Shown: one piece after another, positions 36,531 through 48,884 of the stretch
Layout of the letters: the number at the start of each line of letters is the position of its first letter
How positions within the stretch are numbered: the first letter of the stretch is position 1
Assembly (NCBI GenBank): GCA_007922225.1
Contig: ML679954.1
Location: forward strand, 23,891,003 to 23,955,002
Direction of reading: 5' to 3'
DNA from: Emydura subglobosa
Lineage: Eukaryota > Chordata > Testudines > Chelidae
DNA: 64,000 bases
Position numbers and translations under genes: made by a program
Notes under the pieces: generated by a model
The model's input: only the letters and a program-made list of their open reading frames with translations
Told to the model about the DNA's origin: nothing
Database searches by the model: none

Positions 36531-39335
36531 AGATGGTGGGCTGCTAAACTACGTAGGGGCCATAGAGATTTTTTCAGCAACTTGATCCACACTTTAGAGC
36601 AAACAGGCTGCAGAGCAGATAGTTCTGATTTTATGTGCTTGAGTGGGACATGCCAATGTGAGACAAGCTATTCTGCACTACTGAAAGCTTCTGAATCCTT
36701 TTCAAGCATAGTCCTAAGTAGAGAGTATTTAGTAGACAGCTACAGTTTCAGAAGTGATATGGAATTTGAGGTGTTTAAGTTTCTGGATGTCCAATCTCAG
36801 ATATGTTGGATCTGATTTTCAGGGGTGATGAGCACTCTAGCTCCCAGAGATTTCAGTTGGAGTTTTGGGTGTTGGTCTCTTCTGAAAAATCAAGCTGCAA
36901 ATGTGTCAAGTTGGGCACCCAGAAACCTTAGAGATTTGGCCTTAAATTTCAGTGTTTGGAAAACAAGGACCTCAGATGTTTTTTTAAAACATGAAGCCAG
37001 ATTTGCTGCCCTGTGTAGTCATGTGCCATTGTGAAAAGGGATGTAAAAATGCTACCATTCTGATTTAGTAGCATTTCACACCCTTTTGCACTGGTATAAA
37101 TGACAGTATAAGGCTGCATGTCACTTACCTTTTAAAGCGTCATTCAAATCATTCCACAATCTACAAGAAAATTCTCAGGCCAACTGCCTGCATCACCACC
37201 GTTCAGACTGAACAAATTAATATTATATTTCCTCTGCAGAGAGTCATTGTAATCACTTGAGGGAGGGTGGAAAAAGACAATTAATGTAATTCTGAAAAAC
37301 TAAGCTTGAGGAGAAATATGTGTTAACATCCTAACACTATTCTTTTTTCTTTATTTATTGACTTAGACATGGCAAGTCATTGTAATTGTGGGCCTATGTG
37401 TAGAGAAATGGAAGGCCAGGTTTCCGAAACAGCTCCCAAACAGGCACTTGAAAATTTGGTCCCTTGTTAACTGTTCAGCTCTCCTATAGGCAGGGAAATT
37501 AAGGTGCCTGTTTTTCAAAAATGATCAGCACCCAGCAGACCTCATTGTTTTGGGATCTGCTAGGTGCTGAGGACTTTGGAAAAGCCAGGCCCCAAATGTA
37601 GAAAAATACTCTTCATGCTTCTTGTGACTGAAGAAGCAAACTGTCGTTTACACAAAAAGTTTCTCTCTCACACCCCCACACAAAAAACCTAGGCAAATCT
37701 TTTTTACGTTGAATTCCCTTAACTTTCCCTTATATTCAGTTTTCCCTTCCTTGTTCATTTAAGTGTGATTCTCAGCATTTCTCTATTAAATTAAACAACA
37801 TTGCTCCGGCAGCTAACTTAATACCAGTAAAATGCTAAGAATGTGTAAACAAAGATTGGATAACCACATGAAGAAAGTACTTGATTTATATTTCAATAGT
37901 AGTAGGGTCAAATCCTTTTGACATGGTAGTTTTATTGTAATTATTTTTAGTGTTAAATCAATTTCTAGAATTATTTATGTACATGTACCTTTTTGCACAA
38001 ATTCTGAATCAAGCTAAACCATTTCTACCATAATTTTGTAGGCATAAAGTATTAATCTGCAACATTTTGAGATTAAACCAAGGTCACCATTTTCTTCTGC
38101 AGGGAAATCCCTATGGGAATGGACCAGCCTTCAAGCCCTGCCTCTTAGTAGCTATCCCCCATAGCAAGTTCCCTCCCAACGATATCAAGACAGCTGCCAT
38201 AGGTTTCAAAGGGAGATGCTCTGTTTCTAACATTTTCATAAGCCCAGCCCTATGGGATCTGTTTGCTCTCAGATTGTCATTTCCAGTTGCCAAGAGGCTG
38301 CCATCACAAAGTAGCTGCTGTCAAACTTTGCTGTTAACCTAACTTTCCTTAAACTTGACACCAGCTAAACAAGAGTAGCAACAACAGTGTAAGATCATAA
38401 TTTCCCCACCCCATTGAGCTCAGGGAGCTCTTAACATTGAATTAAAATGTTTTCATCTGTCTGGCAATGTAGTAAACACCACTGTTGTAAGGTGAAGTCC
38501 ATTTTCAGGACTTTCTCTGTGCATATGCAGCTTGATATGTGTCTGTACTATATTCTCTTTTTGCAGCTGCTCTACTTCCTCTCTACTATACGTCAGTGCC
38601 CTCTTTTTAAATAAGAATTATATTTGCAAGTAGTTGTTGTAAGGGTTAACTGGGCTTAGATCTTCCTGAGAGCAGTAGGTATATACATACATAAGTGTAT
38701 CTGTGAAGATGAAAAACCTCAATGAAATGTAGATTAGGGTGCCATTTACCTATTTTGTTGCTGTCACTCTAATACATGCTCTTCCTTTCAACATAACATT
38801 ATAATCTGCTGTTGTTTCATATTAGTGTTTTCCCGGGGGAAAAGTCTTGTATTTCAGAGTTAAACAAATATTGAGTAAAAATGAAGCATTTGTTGTAGAT
38901 ATTACTGTGTATCAAGTCACTTATAATCACAAACAACCTCTATCATCTGCAACAATTGCCTTTGATGTATCAGATGCGTTATTAATGATTTGTAGGATAT
39001 TTCATGCTCTGCAGAGATCATGTTGCAACACACTGTATTATTTACTGTTATTTTAATCAGCCATTAAGGAAAAGCAAGCAACAAGTGATTTGAGAATCTC
39101 CATCATTTTGACATTTTAACCCAACCAACCCATTCTATGTTCATTTTTTATACTAGTTTTCAGTGATACACCCGAAATCTTGTTGAAGTTGTCTAAAAGT
39201 AGCTTTGTCATGGTTTTAGTGCTAATTCAACGCAATGGCTCCTTTACAGCCTATGAACATGTTTAACTGCCAGTTGTACCTAAAAATCCATCTTTGTATG
39301 CCACTGGAATAATGAACTAATTAGCAACAAAGGTC
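36531..39335. other. Intergenic with weak repeat blocks
   Basis: The blocks at 36790-36960 and 37385-37600 (CCAAACAGGCACTTGAAAA, AATGATCAGCACCCAGCAG) look like old high-copy repeats. I cannot name them. No gene is seen. Confidence 0.4.
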
Positions 39336-40760
39336 ATAGAAATCTTAGAAATGTAGGACTGAAATGTCATCTAGTCCAAACCCCTGCACTGAGGCAGGAC
39401 TAAACAGTATCTAGCCCAGCCCTTACAGGTGTTTGTCTAACCTGTTCTTAAAATCATCCAGTGATGGAGATTCCACAAGTTCCCTAACTAATTTGTTCCA
39501 CTGCTTAACTACTCTTACAGTTAGGAAGTTTTTCCTAGCATCTAACCTAAATCTTCTTTGCGGCAGATTAAGTCCCTTGCTTCTTGTCCTGTCCTCAGTG
39601 GCTAAGGAGAACAGTTTACTACCCCCCTCTTTATAACAATCGTTTATGTATTTGAGGACTTTATCATGTCTCTTCTCAGTCTTCTCTTCCATAGACTAAA
39701 CAAACCCATTTTTTTCAATCTTTCCTCGTAGATCATGTTTCAAGACCTTTAATCATTTTTGTTGTTTGCCTCTGGACTTGCTCCAGTTTGTCCATATCCT
39801 TCCTAAAGTGTGCTGTCCAGAACTGGAGACAGTACTCCAGCTGCGGCCTTGTCAGTGCTGAATAGAGTGGAAAAATTATTTCTCGTGTCTTGCTTACAGC
39901 AGTCTGCTTGCTTTTTTTTGGCAATACTGTTACATTGTTGATTCATATTTAGTTTTCCGTGGTACTCCTTTGTAGACAGTCATTTCCCATTTTGTATTTG
40001 TGCAATTGATTATTCCTTCCTAAGAGCAGTACTTTGCATTTGTCCTTATTGAATTTATCCTATTTATATCCTATTTATTTCAGACCATTTCTTTGGTTTG
40101 TCAAGATCATTTTGAATTCTAATCCTGTCCTCCAAAGTGCTTACGGCCCCTCCCAGCTTGGTATCATCTGCAAACTTTATAAGGGTACTCTCTATGCCAT
40201 TATCCAAATCATTTATGAAGATATTGAATAGAAACAGACAGGTCAGGTCAGATCCCTGCAGAACCCCACTCGATATGCACTTCCAGCTTTACTGTGAACC
40301 ATTGATAACTACTGTCTGAGTACAGTTTTCCAACCAGTTATGCACCACCTTATTGTAGGTTCATCTAGGTTATATTTCCCTAGTTTGTTTATGAGACGGT
40401 CATGTGAAAGAGTATCAAAAGTTTTACTAAAATCCAATTATATCACATCTACTGCTTCCCTGCTATTCAGAAGGCTTGTTATCCAGTCAAAGAAGGATTT
40501 TAGATTAGTTTGACATAATTTGTTCCTGATAAATACAAGTTGAGAGTTACGTATCACCTTATTATCTTCTAGGTACCTACAAATTAATTGTTTGTTTATT
40601 TGCTCCATTATCTTTCTGGATACCCAAGTTAAGCTGACTGTAATTCCCTGGGCATTCTTTATCCTGCTTATTTCTCTTTTTATAGATAAGTACAGAGCTA
40701 TATTTGCCCTTTTCCAGTCCTTTGCTAGCCTCCAAAAATGGCATTCCACAACCAACTAGG
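39336..40760 (-). pseudogene. CR1 LINE ORF2 3' part, broken
   Basis: A minus-strand CR1 retrotransposon of the kind abundant in sauropsids. Reading from 40755: the RT segment VSLTWVSRKIMEQINKQLI with NKLCQTNLKSF (40755-40438), then the GVPQGS-type box region (about 40271-40250), then ALTRPQLEYCLQFWTAHFRKDMDKLEQVQR (40-mer region, 39850-39760). Next comes the C-terminal signature [20 protein letters not shown], followed by [15 protein letters not shown] and [14 protein letters not shown] (39600-39430). The 3' end near 39336 carries the ATAGAAATCTTAGAAATG remnant of the terminal octamer repeat. Frameshifts and deletions throughout mark it as inactive. Confidence 0.88.
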
Positions 40761-40859
40761 GAAAAAAAATGTTATCCAGCTCATATTCTGAGAGACTGAC
40801 CTTGACTTTTTTTTAAAGGTAACTATATTGGTGTGCAAAAAAAAAATGTTGTGGGCATA

Positions 40860-41215
40860 GATGATGTGTGTGTGGGGGGGGCACACAGGGTCACATGCCC
40901 CCCAGATTTCTGCCAGGGTGCGAATCAGGCTGGACGTAGCTGAGCGGGACATGCCTGGAAAAGGCACCTACATTGTATGCTTCCACTGAGCCCTGCTAGG
41001 TGGCACCCAGAGCAGGGAAGCGAGACCAGGAGGGCAGCAGGTTCAACAACAGTGGAGCCTGCTGAGGGTGCGTGCGAGGCTACAGAAGGAAGCTTGGGGC
41101 AATGTGGGGGGGAGGCAGCAAAATCCAGGATGCTGGAGGCCGGGGGCGCCCCGGGCGGGGGGGGTAGCAGGGACTACAGGAGCTGGGGACGTGTGGGGAA
41201 CACAAGTGTAGTTCC
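40860..41215. other. GC-rich block of unknown origin
   Basis: A 350-bp G-rich segment includes GGGGGCGCCCCGGGCGGGG near 41143. It is out of character with the AT-rich surroundings and lies between CR1 and a small MITE. No coding motif is seen. It could be part of an insertion or a small CpG-rich region. Confidence 0.4.
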
Positions 41216-41255
41216 TCTGAAACTGTGACAATGATATTTTATTTCATTTTTTCTA

Positions 41256-41386
41256 AAGGCCCTAATCCAGCAGAGTACTTAAATGTGCTTAAACCCAAGC
41301 ACTTGAGCAGTTCCATTGATTTCAGTGGAACTATTCACATGCTTATAATTAAGCATGTGCTTAAGAGTTTGCTGGATTGGGGCCTT
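41256..41386. mobile_element. 131-bp palindromic MITE
   Basis: The terminal arm AAGGCCCTAATCCAGC (41256-41271) pairs with GCTGGATTGGGGCCTT (41371-41386) with one mismatch. Inner arms (GAGTACTTAAATGTGCTTAA against TTAAGCATGTGCTTAAGAG) extend the hairpin. A partial relative lies near 55488-55525. It is non-coding; the ORF crossing it is a shadow. Confidence 0.72.
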
Positions 41387-42640
41387 AATGTGGGAATATA
41401 TTATAATAAATAACAACTAAAAACTGGAAAGTTACACTATTAAATTTTGTAATGCTAATTGCAAAAGTGGCTCAGTAGAAGCTTCAGTCCAACTTCAAGT
41501 TCCTAAACTTCAGATCCAAACTAAGCGACTTCACAAGAGTACTGGGATTGGGAGTTCTGAATTGGCCCATTATAAAAATAAACCTGAGCTGTGAAGTTGA
41601 AATCTGGACCTAGATCTGATTTTTCTCATGTTTCTCAGTGGTTTGGATTCTGTGTCCTAGTTTTGCATCCATCCCTACTTTAAAGTGAACTGTAAAGAGA
41701 AAATGGAATTGTAGGCAAGCTCAGAAATGTGACTTTGAATGTCCCTGTTAATTTGGCTGAGCACAGGAGATTGAGCACAGAAATCTGTTTTAATTAACTT
41801 TCCAAAAATTCTTTCAAACCACTATCCTCCTGCCGTTATATTTGTTTTTACAGGTTTGCTAATGATGCCCCATATTCATCATTCTGTGCTACTAGAGCCA
41901 GAAGAGACATCATAGCCACCAAGAGGGCTGGCATGAGATTTCTGGTACTTGTAATGCCCAAGAGAGCTAAGGTCTCCTTGTAAACACAGGAGAACAGATT
42001 CACTGGGCAAGGGAAAATAATTTTATAAGATTAAATTAGAACTGATTCCTGACATAATTGTTGGGTGCTGATATTATCACAAGAGCTCTAAAAATCATAT
42101 CAAAGAGCTGGTTTGCAAATATCTCTGTTCTTCAAATTGATTTAATACACCAGTGCAATCCAGAGCGTCTCTGTATAGCTCTCTTTTAGAACAGTCTCCA
42201 TCTGCTATTACATAGTATTGTAAAACATGACATCAAATGTAGCTCCAGAAATCAAAACTCCTTTGAGTACCTGCCATGAACCCCACAGCATACCACCAGA
42301 ACCTTTACATTATGTCCCTCCCGCCAATAACAGAAGCTACCGGTTGCCTCTGTTTCTGGGAGAAACATCACAGTTATAAACTTGCTTGGTTTTATTAGGT
42401 AGCCATCAGGCGCACCTACTTGTTCTTAGTGTCGCAGAGAACCATGTTCAAGTCATGACTTTGTCAAGATGTGAACAGGAATTTCATTTGGCTTATTATT
42501 TTAGTCTATTAAACCCTGTACCCCTAACAGAAGTCTCTTGGAAAATCTCCTGGAGAGAATCCTTGAAAAAATGTCTTCATGCAAAGGTTCTCCTCTCCTC
42601 CATCTGCCTCTCCAAGAGGGAATGATCATAGACCACTATA
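41387..42640. other. Intergenic, no gene recognised
   Basis: No repeat boundary or coding motif can be supported here. Confidence 0.4.
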
Positions 42641-42648
42641 ATTTAAAT

Positions 42649-43028
42649 CAGTGGCTCTCAATCTTTCCAGACTACTGTACCCCTTTCAGGGGTCTGATTT
42701 GTCTTGCATACCCACCAAGTTTCACCTCACTTAAAAACTACTTGCTTACAAAATCAAACATCAAAATACAAAAGCTTTACAGCATACTATTTTTACCATA
42801 TAATTATAAAATAAATTAATTTAAATATAAATATTGTACTTACATTTCAGTCTATAGAGTAGTATAGATAAGTCATTGTCTTATTAAATTTTAGTATGTA
42901 CTGACTTTGCTAGTGCTTTTAATGTAGCCTGTTGTAAAACAAGGCAAATATCTAGATGAGTTGATGCACCCCTTGGAAGACCTCTGCATATCCCCAAGGG
43001 TACACGTACCCCTGCTTGAGAACCACTG
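42649..43028 (+). mobile_element. hAT-type MITE, copy 2, perfect 8-bp target duplication
   Basis: This 380-bp element is flanked on both sides by ATTTAAAT (42641-42648 and 43029-43036), a perfect 8-bp duplication. It begins CAGTGGCTCTCAA and ends with the complement of CAGTGGTTCTCAA. Its interior matches 295-696 in opposite orientation. The termini and duplication length fit the hAT superfamily, but no transposase of that kind is present in the window. Confidence 0.87.
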
Positions 43029-43317
43029 ATTTAAATGCCATAGGTGGGCATGATGCTTTACAATCAGAAGAACATAGTTCCACTTGAAGAGCATAGTTTA
43101 TTAAATGTCTAAACTAAATTAAAAAGACAAAAAAGAAAAGATCGAAAGCTCGTGAGGGAGCATTAAACTGGTTAAAGAGAGGGAATGTCTGTTCATGTCA
43201 GAACCTTTTTACTCCATGGCCAGCAGATTTAATACATTATTTCCATTAATCTATTTCTTGGTAGTTTTTATTTTATAATTTTTAATGAAAAAACAAATGT
43301 CAATTTCTTTCAGGGTT

Positions 43318-44015
43318 TATTAAGGAACATTAGAATAACCATACTCCACTTGACCAATAGTCCACCTAGCCCGGTATCCTGTCTTCTGACTGTGGCTGGT
43401 GCCAAATGCTTCAGAAAGAATGAAAAGAACAGGACAATTAGCAAGTGATCCATTCCCTGTCATCCATTCCCAGATTCTGGCAGTCAGAGGTTTAGGGACA
43501 CCCAGAGCATAGGGTTACATACCTGACCATCTTGGCTAAAAGCCACTGATGGCCCTACCCTCCATGAATTTATCTAATTCTTTTTTGAATCCAGTTATAC
43601 TTTTGGATTATTTACCTCTTGCCACTGTGAAATCTAACAATTTATTCCTACCCTTTGTTTCCTATCTTTTAACCAGTTGCTGAGCCATGAGAAGACCTTC
43701 CCTCTTATTGCATGATTCCTTACTTTGCTTAAAAGTTTTTAGTGAGGGACTTAGTCAAAGGCTTTCTGGAAGTCCACGTACATTATATCCACTGGATCAT
43801 TCTTGTCCACATACTTGTTGACACCCTTAAAGAATTCTAATAGATTGATTTCCCTTTACAAATGCCATGTTGACTCTTCCTTCCAACATATTCATGTGGC
43901 TGATATTTCTGGTCTTTACTATAATTTCAATGAATTTGCCTGGTACAGAAGTTAGGCTTAAATGTCTATCATAGCCAGAATCGCCTCTGGATCCTTTTCT
44001 AAAAATTGGAGTTAT
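43318..44015 (-). pseudogene. CR1 LINE fragment, minus strand
   Basis: The plus-strand text GGTATCCTGTCTTCTGAC, TGATCCATTCCCTGTC and CATTCCCAGATTCTGGCAG, and further right GGCTTTCTGGAAGTCCACG, matches the reverse complement of a CR1 3' region and RT that I recognise from sauropsid genomes. No long frame survives. It is cut on the right by the assembly gap at 44016. Confidence 0.72.
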
Positions 44016-44025
44016 NNNNNNNNNN
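44016..44025. other. Assembly gap (10 N)
   Basis: Ten undetermined bases, followed by a T run, terminate the CR1 copy. The true continuation of the CR1 element is unknown. Confidence 0.95.
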
Positions 44026-44568
44026 TTTTTTTGGCATGTGTGAGTGCATAAGTGTACACAAACTCATTGATAAAAAACAAATATGAACATGTCATTAGCT
44101 TCAATAACTAGGGGTAAATGTTAAGCTGGGAGGTTCTCTCAGATATAAAAGGCTTAGAACCAGAAATACATAATATTAAACATCCACCTGCACTGCACCG
44201 CTAGAGGGCACCAGAATTTCTCAAAAGTCCCAAATGTGTCTCTCAGGGCTAGACTGCGGCAGTGTGGGCTAGATAGCCTTTGGGTGGGAAGGCCTGGAGT
44301 TCCACTACCCCGAGGAAGCCTCAGTCGCATCGTGCTTTGGCTATTTTGTCCCTTGTAGCCTTAAAATATTTTTAAGAGTAACTAGAAAACGTTGTATTTT
44401 TCAGTAGTTTTGTGGATTACAAAAAAAAAAAAAAAAAAATGCATATTGGATCCTATATTGTAGCACTGACATGAGCCATCCTAAATTAAGATATGCCCAA
44501 ACAAGTAACTACTGAAACAACTAACGAGTGTGAGTATTTTTGTAGTACATAAAGGAGGTAAGAACTTA
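44026..44568. other. Intergenic with a 19-A run
   Basis: Nineteen A occupy 44421-44439. Nothing else is recognisable. Confidence 0.45.
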
Positions 44569-45269
44569 GGCCTGGGCTACACTAGACACTTTTGTCGACC
44601 AAAGTTAGCTTTGGTCAACAAAACAGAGCAGTTGTACACACTGCACTCAACCCCTGCCAGTGCAACTACCCTGTTTTTTTAACAAAATAAAACCATCTCA
44701 ACAACAGGTGTAGGGCTTATGGTGGCTTAGTTAGGGTAACGCAATGTCAGTGTAGACACTGCATCCTCTTATATCAGCTGTGGGGCTGTCATTCTTGTCA
44801 ATTTCAAGACAGCCCCCTCAGAGCTGAACAGCTGGACCCAGTCTCCAGGCTGCTCCCAGTCTCTCGGCTGGGCGTGGGATAAGAAGACAGGGCAGCTGAT
44901 TCTTCCTATCAGATGGGAGTTGAGCGAGAAGCCAAGGGCCTTTTTCCACCCCCTCCCGCAGGGAGCCATGTCTGCTCGGTTCTGGCAGGGAACGGGGAGG
45001 GGAGAAGCCGCAGGTGGTTTCCCCTGGCTCCCAGCGGGAATGGAGGCGGAGGGCCCATGGGACAGCCGGGCTCCCTGCGGGAGATTTGAGAGACTAGGCT
45101 CTCAGTTCCCCTCACTGCCCATCTTAGGTCAGTGGACGTGCTCCGGGTGAGGACGTGTATCACTGACTCAAGGAGGGCAGTGTGGACATCAGCTGCCATT
45201 GTAATTGCAGCAGTGGCTGTAAGTCGACCTATGTTATGTCGATTTATTTTTTCAAGTGCAGACAAGGCG
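44569..45269. mobile_element. Non-autonomous Harbinger-type element, about 700 bp
   Basis: The left end GGCCTGGGCTACACTAGACA and the inverted right end CGCCTTGTCTGCACTTG are imperfect terminal repeats. They are flanked by TTA on the left and TAA on the right. Internal TGTCAGTGTAGACACTG near 44745 and CAGTGTGGACATCAG near 45179 repeat the terminal motif. The core (44800-45140) is GC-rich and unrelated to the transposase gene. ORFs in it are short shadows. Confidence 0.65.
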
Positions 45270-45799
45270 TAAACTAGTGTTGTTATGTTCGTAGTAAACA
45301 ATGTAGTCAGAAACAGCCTGAACTGATACGCATGCCTTATGCTACCTGCAAAGCAATTGATCTTTAAATACAAGAAGTATAGATGTTGGTAACTAGGATA
45401 GATGTATACGACTTGTGGTGTGATGTGACTTTTGGTATCCCCCTGTACCTAAATCCCTTGTATCTGGGCCTGGCCAGCATAGGTAAAGAGCTGTTACACA
45501 CCTAATAACCTAACCTGAGTCTTCTTGGATCCCAGAGCACTGGATAACATGTTCTCCCAGAACGTGACAAGACATTTTAGATGAACCAAGTGGAAAGGTC
45601 ATGTAGGGAATACCAACATATATAGCAGTTTGGTGCTCAACAAGGTTATAGTTACCAAAGTTAAATTTACCATTATAATACCTTCCTTGGTTGACTGGTG
45701 GAAACAATTAATTAGACTCAGAAAGAAAGAAGTTAATGTGACTTTGGTTAATATTTTTCTACCTGGGCTGATACATGCCTGAGAGATTGTAGGGAATTA

Positions 45800-45950
45800 T
45801 AAATGCATAGATTTTTAAGGCTAACGGGGCTCATTAGGATCCTCTAGTTTGACCTTCTGCATAACGCAGACCACAAACAATTCCTACATCGAGCCCAAAA
45901 ACCTGTGCTTGAACTAAAGCTTAGCTTTTTAGAAAGAGAGAACATCTTAG
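45800..45950 (-). mobile_element. CR1 LINE 3' end, minus strand
   Basis: GCATAGATTTTTAAGGCTAA, CTAGTTTGACCTTCTGCATA and TCCTACATCGAGCCCAAAAA match the reverse complement of the CR1 3' untranslated end common in sauropsids. It is a short relic. Confidence 0.6.
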
Positions 45951-46589
45951 CCAAAAAGTGGAAGAGACTCAGAACAATAGGAAAATATCCGAACAGAGCA
46001 GCTGAAATGATACTACAACTACAGTGAGGGTGTGATTCAGGTTTTTCAGCGAGACAATGGCTATGTTTTTGTTGCAAAACAAAACAGGTTTTACCTACAG
46101 ATACCTTTTACGAGATAGGTATCTTGATGGAAAAACATTGTTCTTGCAGTGAAGACAAAGACAATAGGAATTTCAAGGAGATGCAGCAGACGTCTCCCAC
46201 TAAAACAAAGAGGAATAAAATCCCACATTTAGTAAATAAACAGAAAAGTAAATATTGAGAAAAAAATGTATTAAACTTCAAAAAAGACTCTGGACAATGG
46301 AAAGATTAATAATGTCAATGAATGACAGTCAGACGTTGAGAAACTGTGTTAGAGGAGGTTGTTCTCTCACCAGGAGCTGATTGTTCGCAGGCAACTAACA
46401 CACAACACCAGTTACATCACAAGAACAATGACCAGATCTACCAGGAAGCCTCCAACTACCACCAGCCAGTATCTGTCACTATGATATATGAGAGCGAGCC
46501 CTAGCTGGTAAAACTCACCTAAATTTTAAATCCAAACACAAGCTTAAAAAAAATACAGAGCTTCTAAAACACTGACATGGCTGGAGCTG

Positions 46590-46990
46590 TAATCTGGCCC
46601 CAAAGTACCTACACAGGGAACAGAAATTTGATAATAGAGGTGTCGTCAGTCTAGCAGACAAAGGTATAACAAGCGCCAATGGATAGAAGTTGACAAATTC
46701 AGACCCAAAATAAGATGCATGCTTGTAATAGTTAGGGTACTTAACCATTGGATCAACTTACCAATGTTGTGGTAGAGACTCCATCACTGGAAATCAAGTT
46801 TGGATGTTTTTTTAAAAGATATGCTCTCATCCAACAGCTATTGGCCTTGAAGCAGGAATTAATTCAAGGGTGTCCTATGGCTTGTGTTATGCAGGAGGTC
46901 AGACTCAAGTCCCTTCTAGCTTTAAAAACTGATGAATATTTAGCCCTACAATTTCTAAGATGGTGTCAACTAGAAACACATTGAGGAACT
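46590..46990 (+). pseudogene. CR1 LINE ORF2 C-terminus and 3' end, plus strand
   Basis: CR1 3' end on the plus strand: AGTCTAGCAGACAAAGGTAT, then GTTGACAAATTCAGACCC, then CCATTGGATCAACTTACCAA. The last corresponds to the conserved W-N-x-L-P region. CATCACTGGAAATCAAG and TTATGCAGGAGGTCAGACT follow, and it ends in CTTCTAGCTTTAAAAACTG. Frameshifted; an ORF from 46748 to 46984 spans part of it but is not a gene. Confidence 0.72.
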
Positions 46991-47429
46991 CAATTAGATG
47001 TTGCAATAGGAATTTAGATGCCTAACATGTATCCAAGTAGGAACTGTCTGACCCTGATGTAACAAAACAGTCTTCAGATGCAATTCAAAAACAGTTGTAA
47101 AGACTTTGGCATTCGTTGTGGCTAGCTACCATGAGCCTTTCAAAGCAGGCACATGCGCGCACACAATTTTATTCACTTGTAACTGTTAAGTGACAGGTAC
47201 TGAGACGTCTGTAGGTTCGTCAGATACCACGCAGAAAGGTGCAGTACAGAATCTTAGATTTGAACCCCAGTGTCTTTGTAGGTGGGCCTCTGTACAGATT
47301 TTAGTGAATGTCTTAGCATCGCTGTTTCATAATAGACTGTCCATGATGATGATTCTTTAGTTTTAATATAATTTGACTTCTTGTCAGTGCTGAGAAGCAG
47401 TGCAACCTGCTTTTAGTGTTTAAAAATAA

Positions 47430-48884
47430 ACTAGGTACAGGCCCACCTCCCAACAAGTGAGGGCATGCCTTCTCTCTGATTCTTGTTGGAGGGGCTTCTC
47501 CCCACCGTCCCGAGGGTCAAGTCCTAGGCCCCTTATTCTGATGCTGGGTGCCACCATCCAAGCTGGCTCAGCGTCCATGGAGTCTCTCTTGCCTGTACCC
47601 AACAAAGCCCCCTCTTCCCACTTTACACTTTTGTACACCCCCCCCCCCCCCCCCCCCAGCTCCCTCCTTGGCACCGTCCCAGGTAGGTGGATGGGTGTAG
47701 TAGCTCCACAAACATTGGCTGGCTTCAGGAAACCATATGCCCTCCCCCCCAAAGTGTTTTCACCCCTGAGTGGGGTAGGGTTCGCTTCTGGATTCATTGA
47801 CTGGAGTCCTGTTGAGGTCTCGCCTGGCTCTAGGTAGCTGGTACGAGGTTGGTTCTGTGCCTCCCAGGACACTGGTAGCCATAGGGCTATAACTACCTGA
47901 CCCACACGCTATCGCCCACAGTTGAGTCAACACTGAAACTAAACCTAGTTCCTTTGTCTCTGAGTCAGGCCATCCTCTCCTGAGAGGATGACCAGCCCTG
48001 TCTCAGTGCTGGCCCAGCACACTGCCTGTAACGATCACTCATGCCATCACAAAGCACCCCAATGGCTTTTGCAGGCATTTCCAGTCTATTCTGTTCCTGC
48101 CTCAGACTTAAGCAAGCTGAGAACGCGTGTCTGGGCCATTGGTGGTGTAGTCCATAGGGTGAGTTCCCTAGAAGCGTTTCAAGAGCTGACAAACTCCAAA
48201 GGGAGGTTAATCACCAACACAGCTGCCTGCCCCATATATCTGGTCCTTGCAGCCCTCTTATCCAGACATCAGCCTGATCTTCCAGTACCATGGGTCAGCT
48301 TATAACTGATATAGCTGGTCACCACAGGCTTTCCATGACATTGGAGGGTGCAGTCTACTTCTCTGCAATACCCTCACCCTACTTAGGAGGGGGCTAGTAT
48401 GGTAGCTGCCATTTCTACCTCTCTCCCATGTAGTGGGGCCTTTCAGGAGGCAGCCTGACTCTTCCTGAAAAATGCTATGAGGAGGGAAGCTGGGGTCCGG
48501 TTTCTGGCTCAACCTGCTGCTTCCTTTCCTCTCCTTTCTTCCACTCATCAGCTGTTAGATGGGGGAAGTGGAGGAGAAACAAGGAGTGTTGCTGCAACAC
48601 GCAGCAGCATTTCCCATCCGCCCCCCCACCCATCATTTGCTCAAAGTTGCCGGGGGGGGGGGAAGACGTTGTTCCCTCTGTCTGAAAGTTGGGGGGAAAT
48701 TTTCCTCTTGTGGCCTATAATGATGCCTATGCTGCCATCAGTCTGAGTCTTTTGCAGAGTAAGCTTTCATGGCCTAGAGTGGAGTGGAAACTTTCCCCTC
48801 AGCTGCATCTACAAGCCAGTAAGGGGAAGTTTGATTCTCGTCTCTTCACCTGCCAGTGCAGTTTGGCTCTAACACTGCCTCACC
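47430..48884. other. GC-richer intergenic block with a 20-C run
   Basis: The block contains a 20-C homopolymer at 47638-47657 and a G run near 48651-48661, and shadow ORFs up to 161 codons arise from base composition. It could include an old LTR, but I found no paired ends. No conserved protein motif is visible in any frame. Confidence 0.4.

Noticed and set aside
36414..36815. 133-codon plus-strand ORF
   Set aside because: Its first third lies inside a Harbinger-type MITE, and the rest shows no family motif.
46748..46984. 78-codon plus-strand ORF
   Set aside because: It translates the decayed 3' end of a CR1 LINE and is not a host gene.
47420..47905. 161-codon minus-strand ORF
   Set aside because: It spans the C homopolymer (giving GGGGGG) and has no conserved motif. 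Its length is explained by high GC and few stops.
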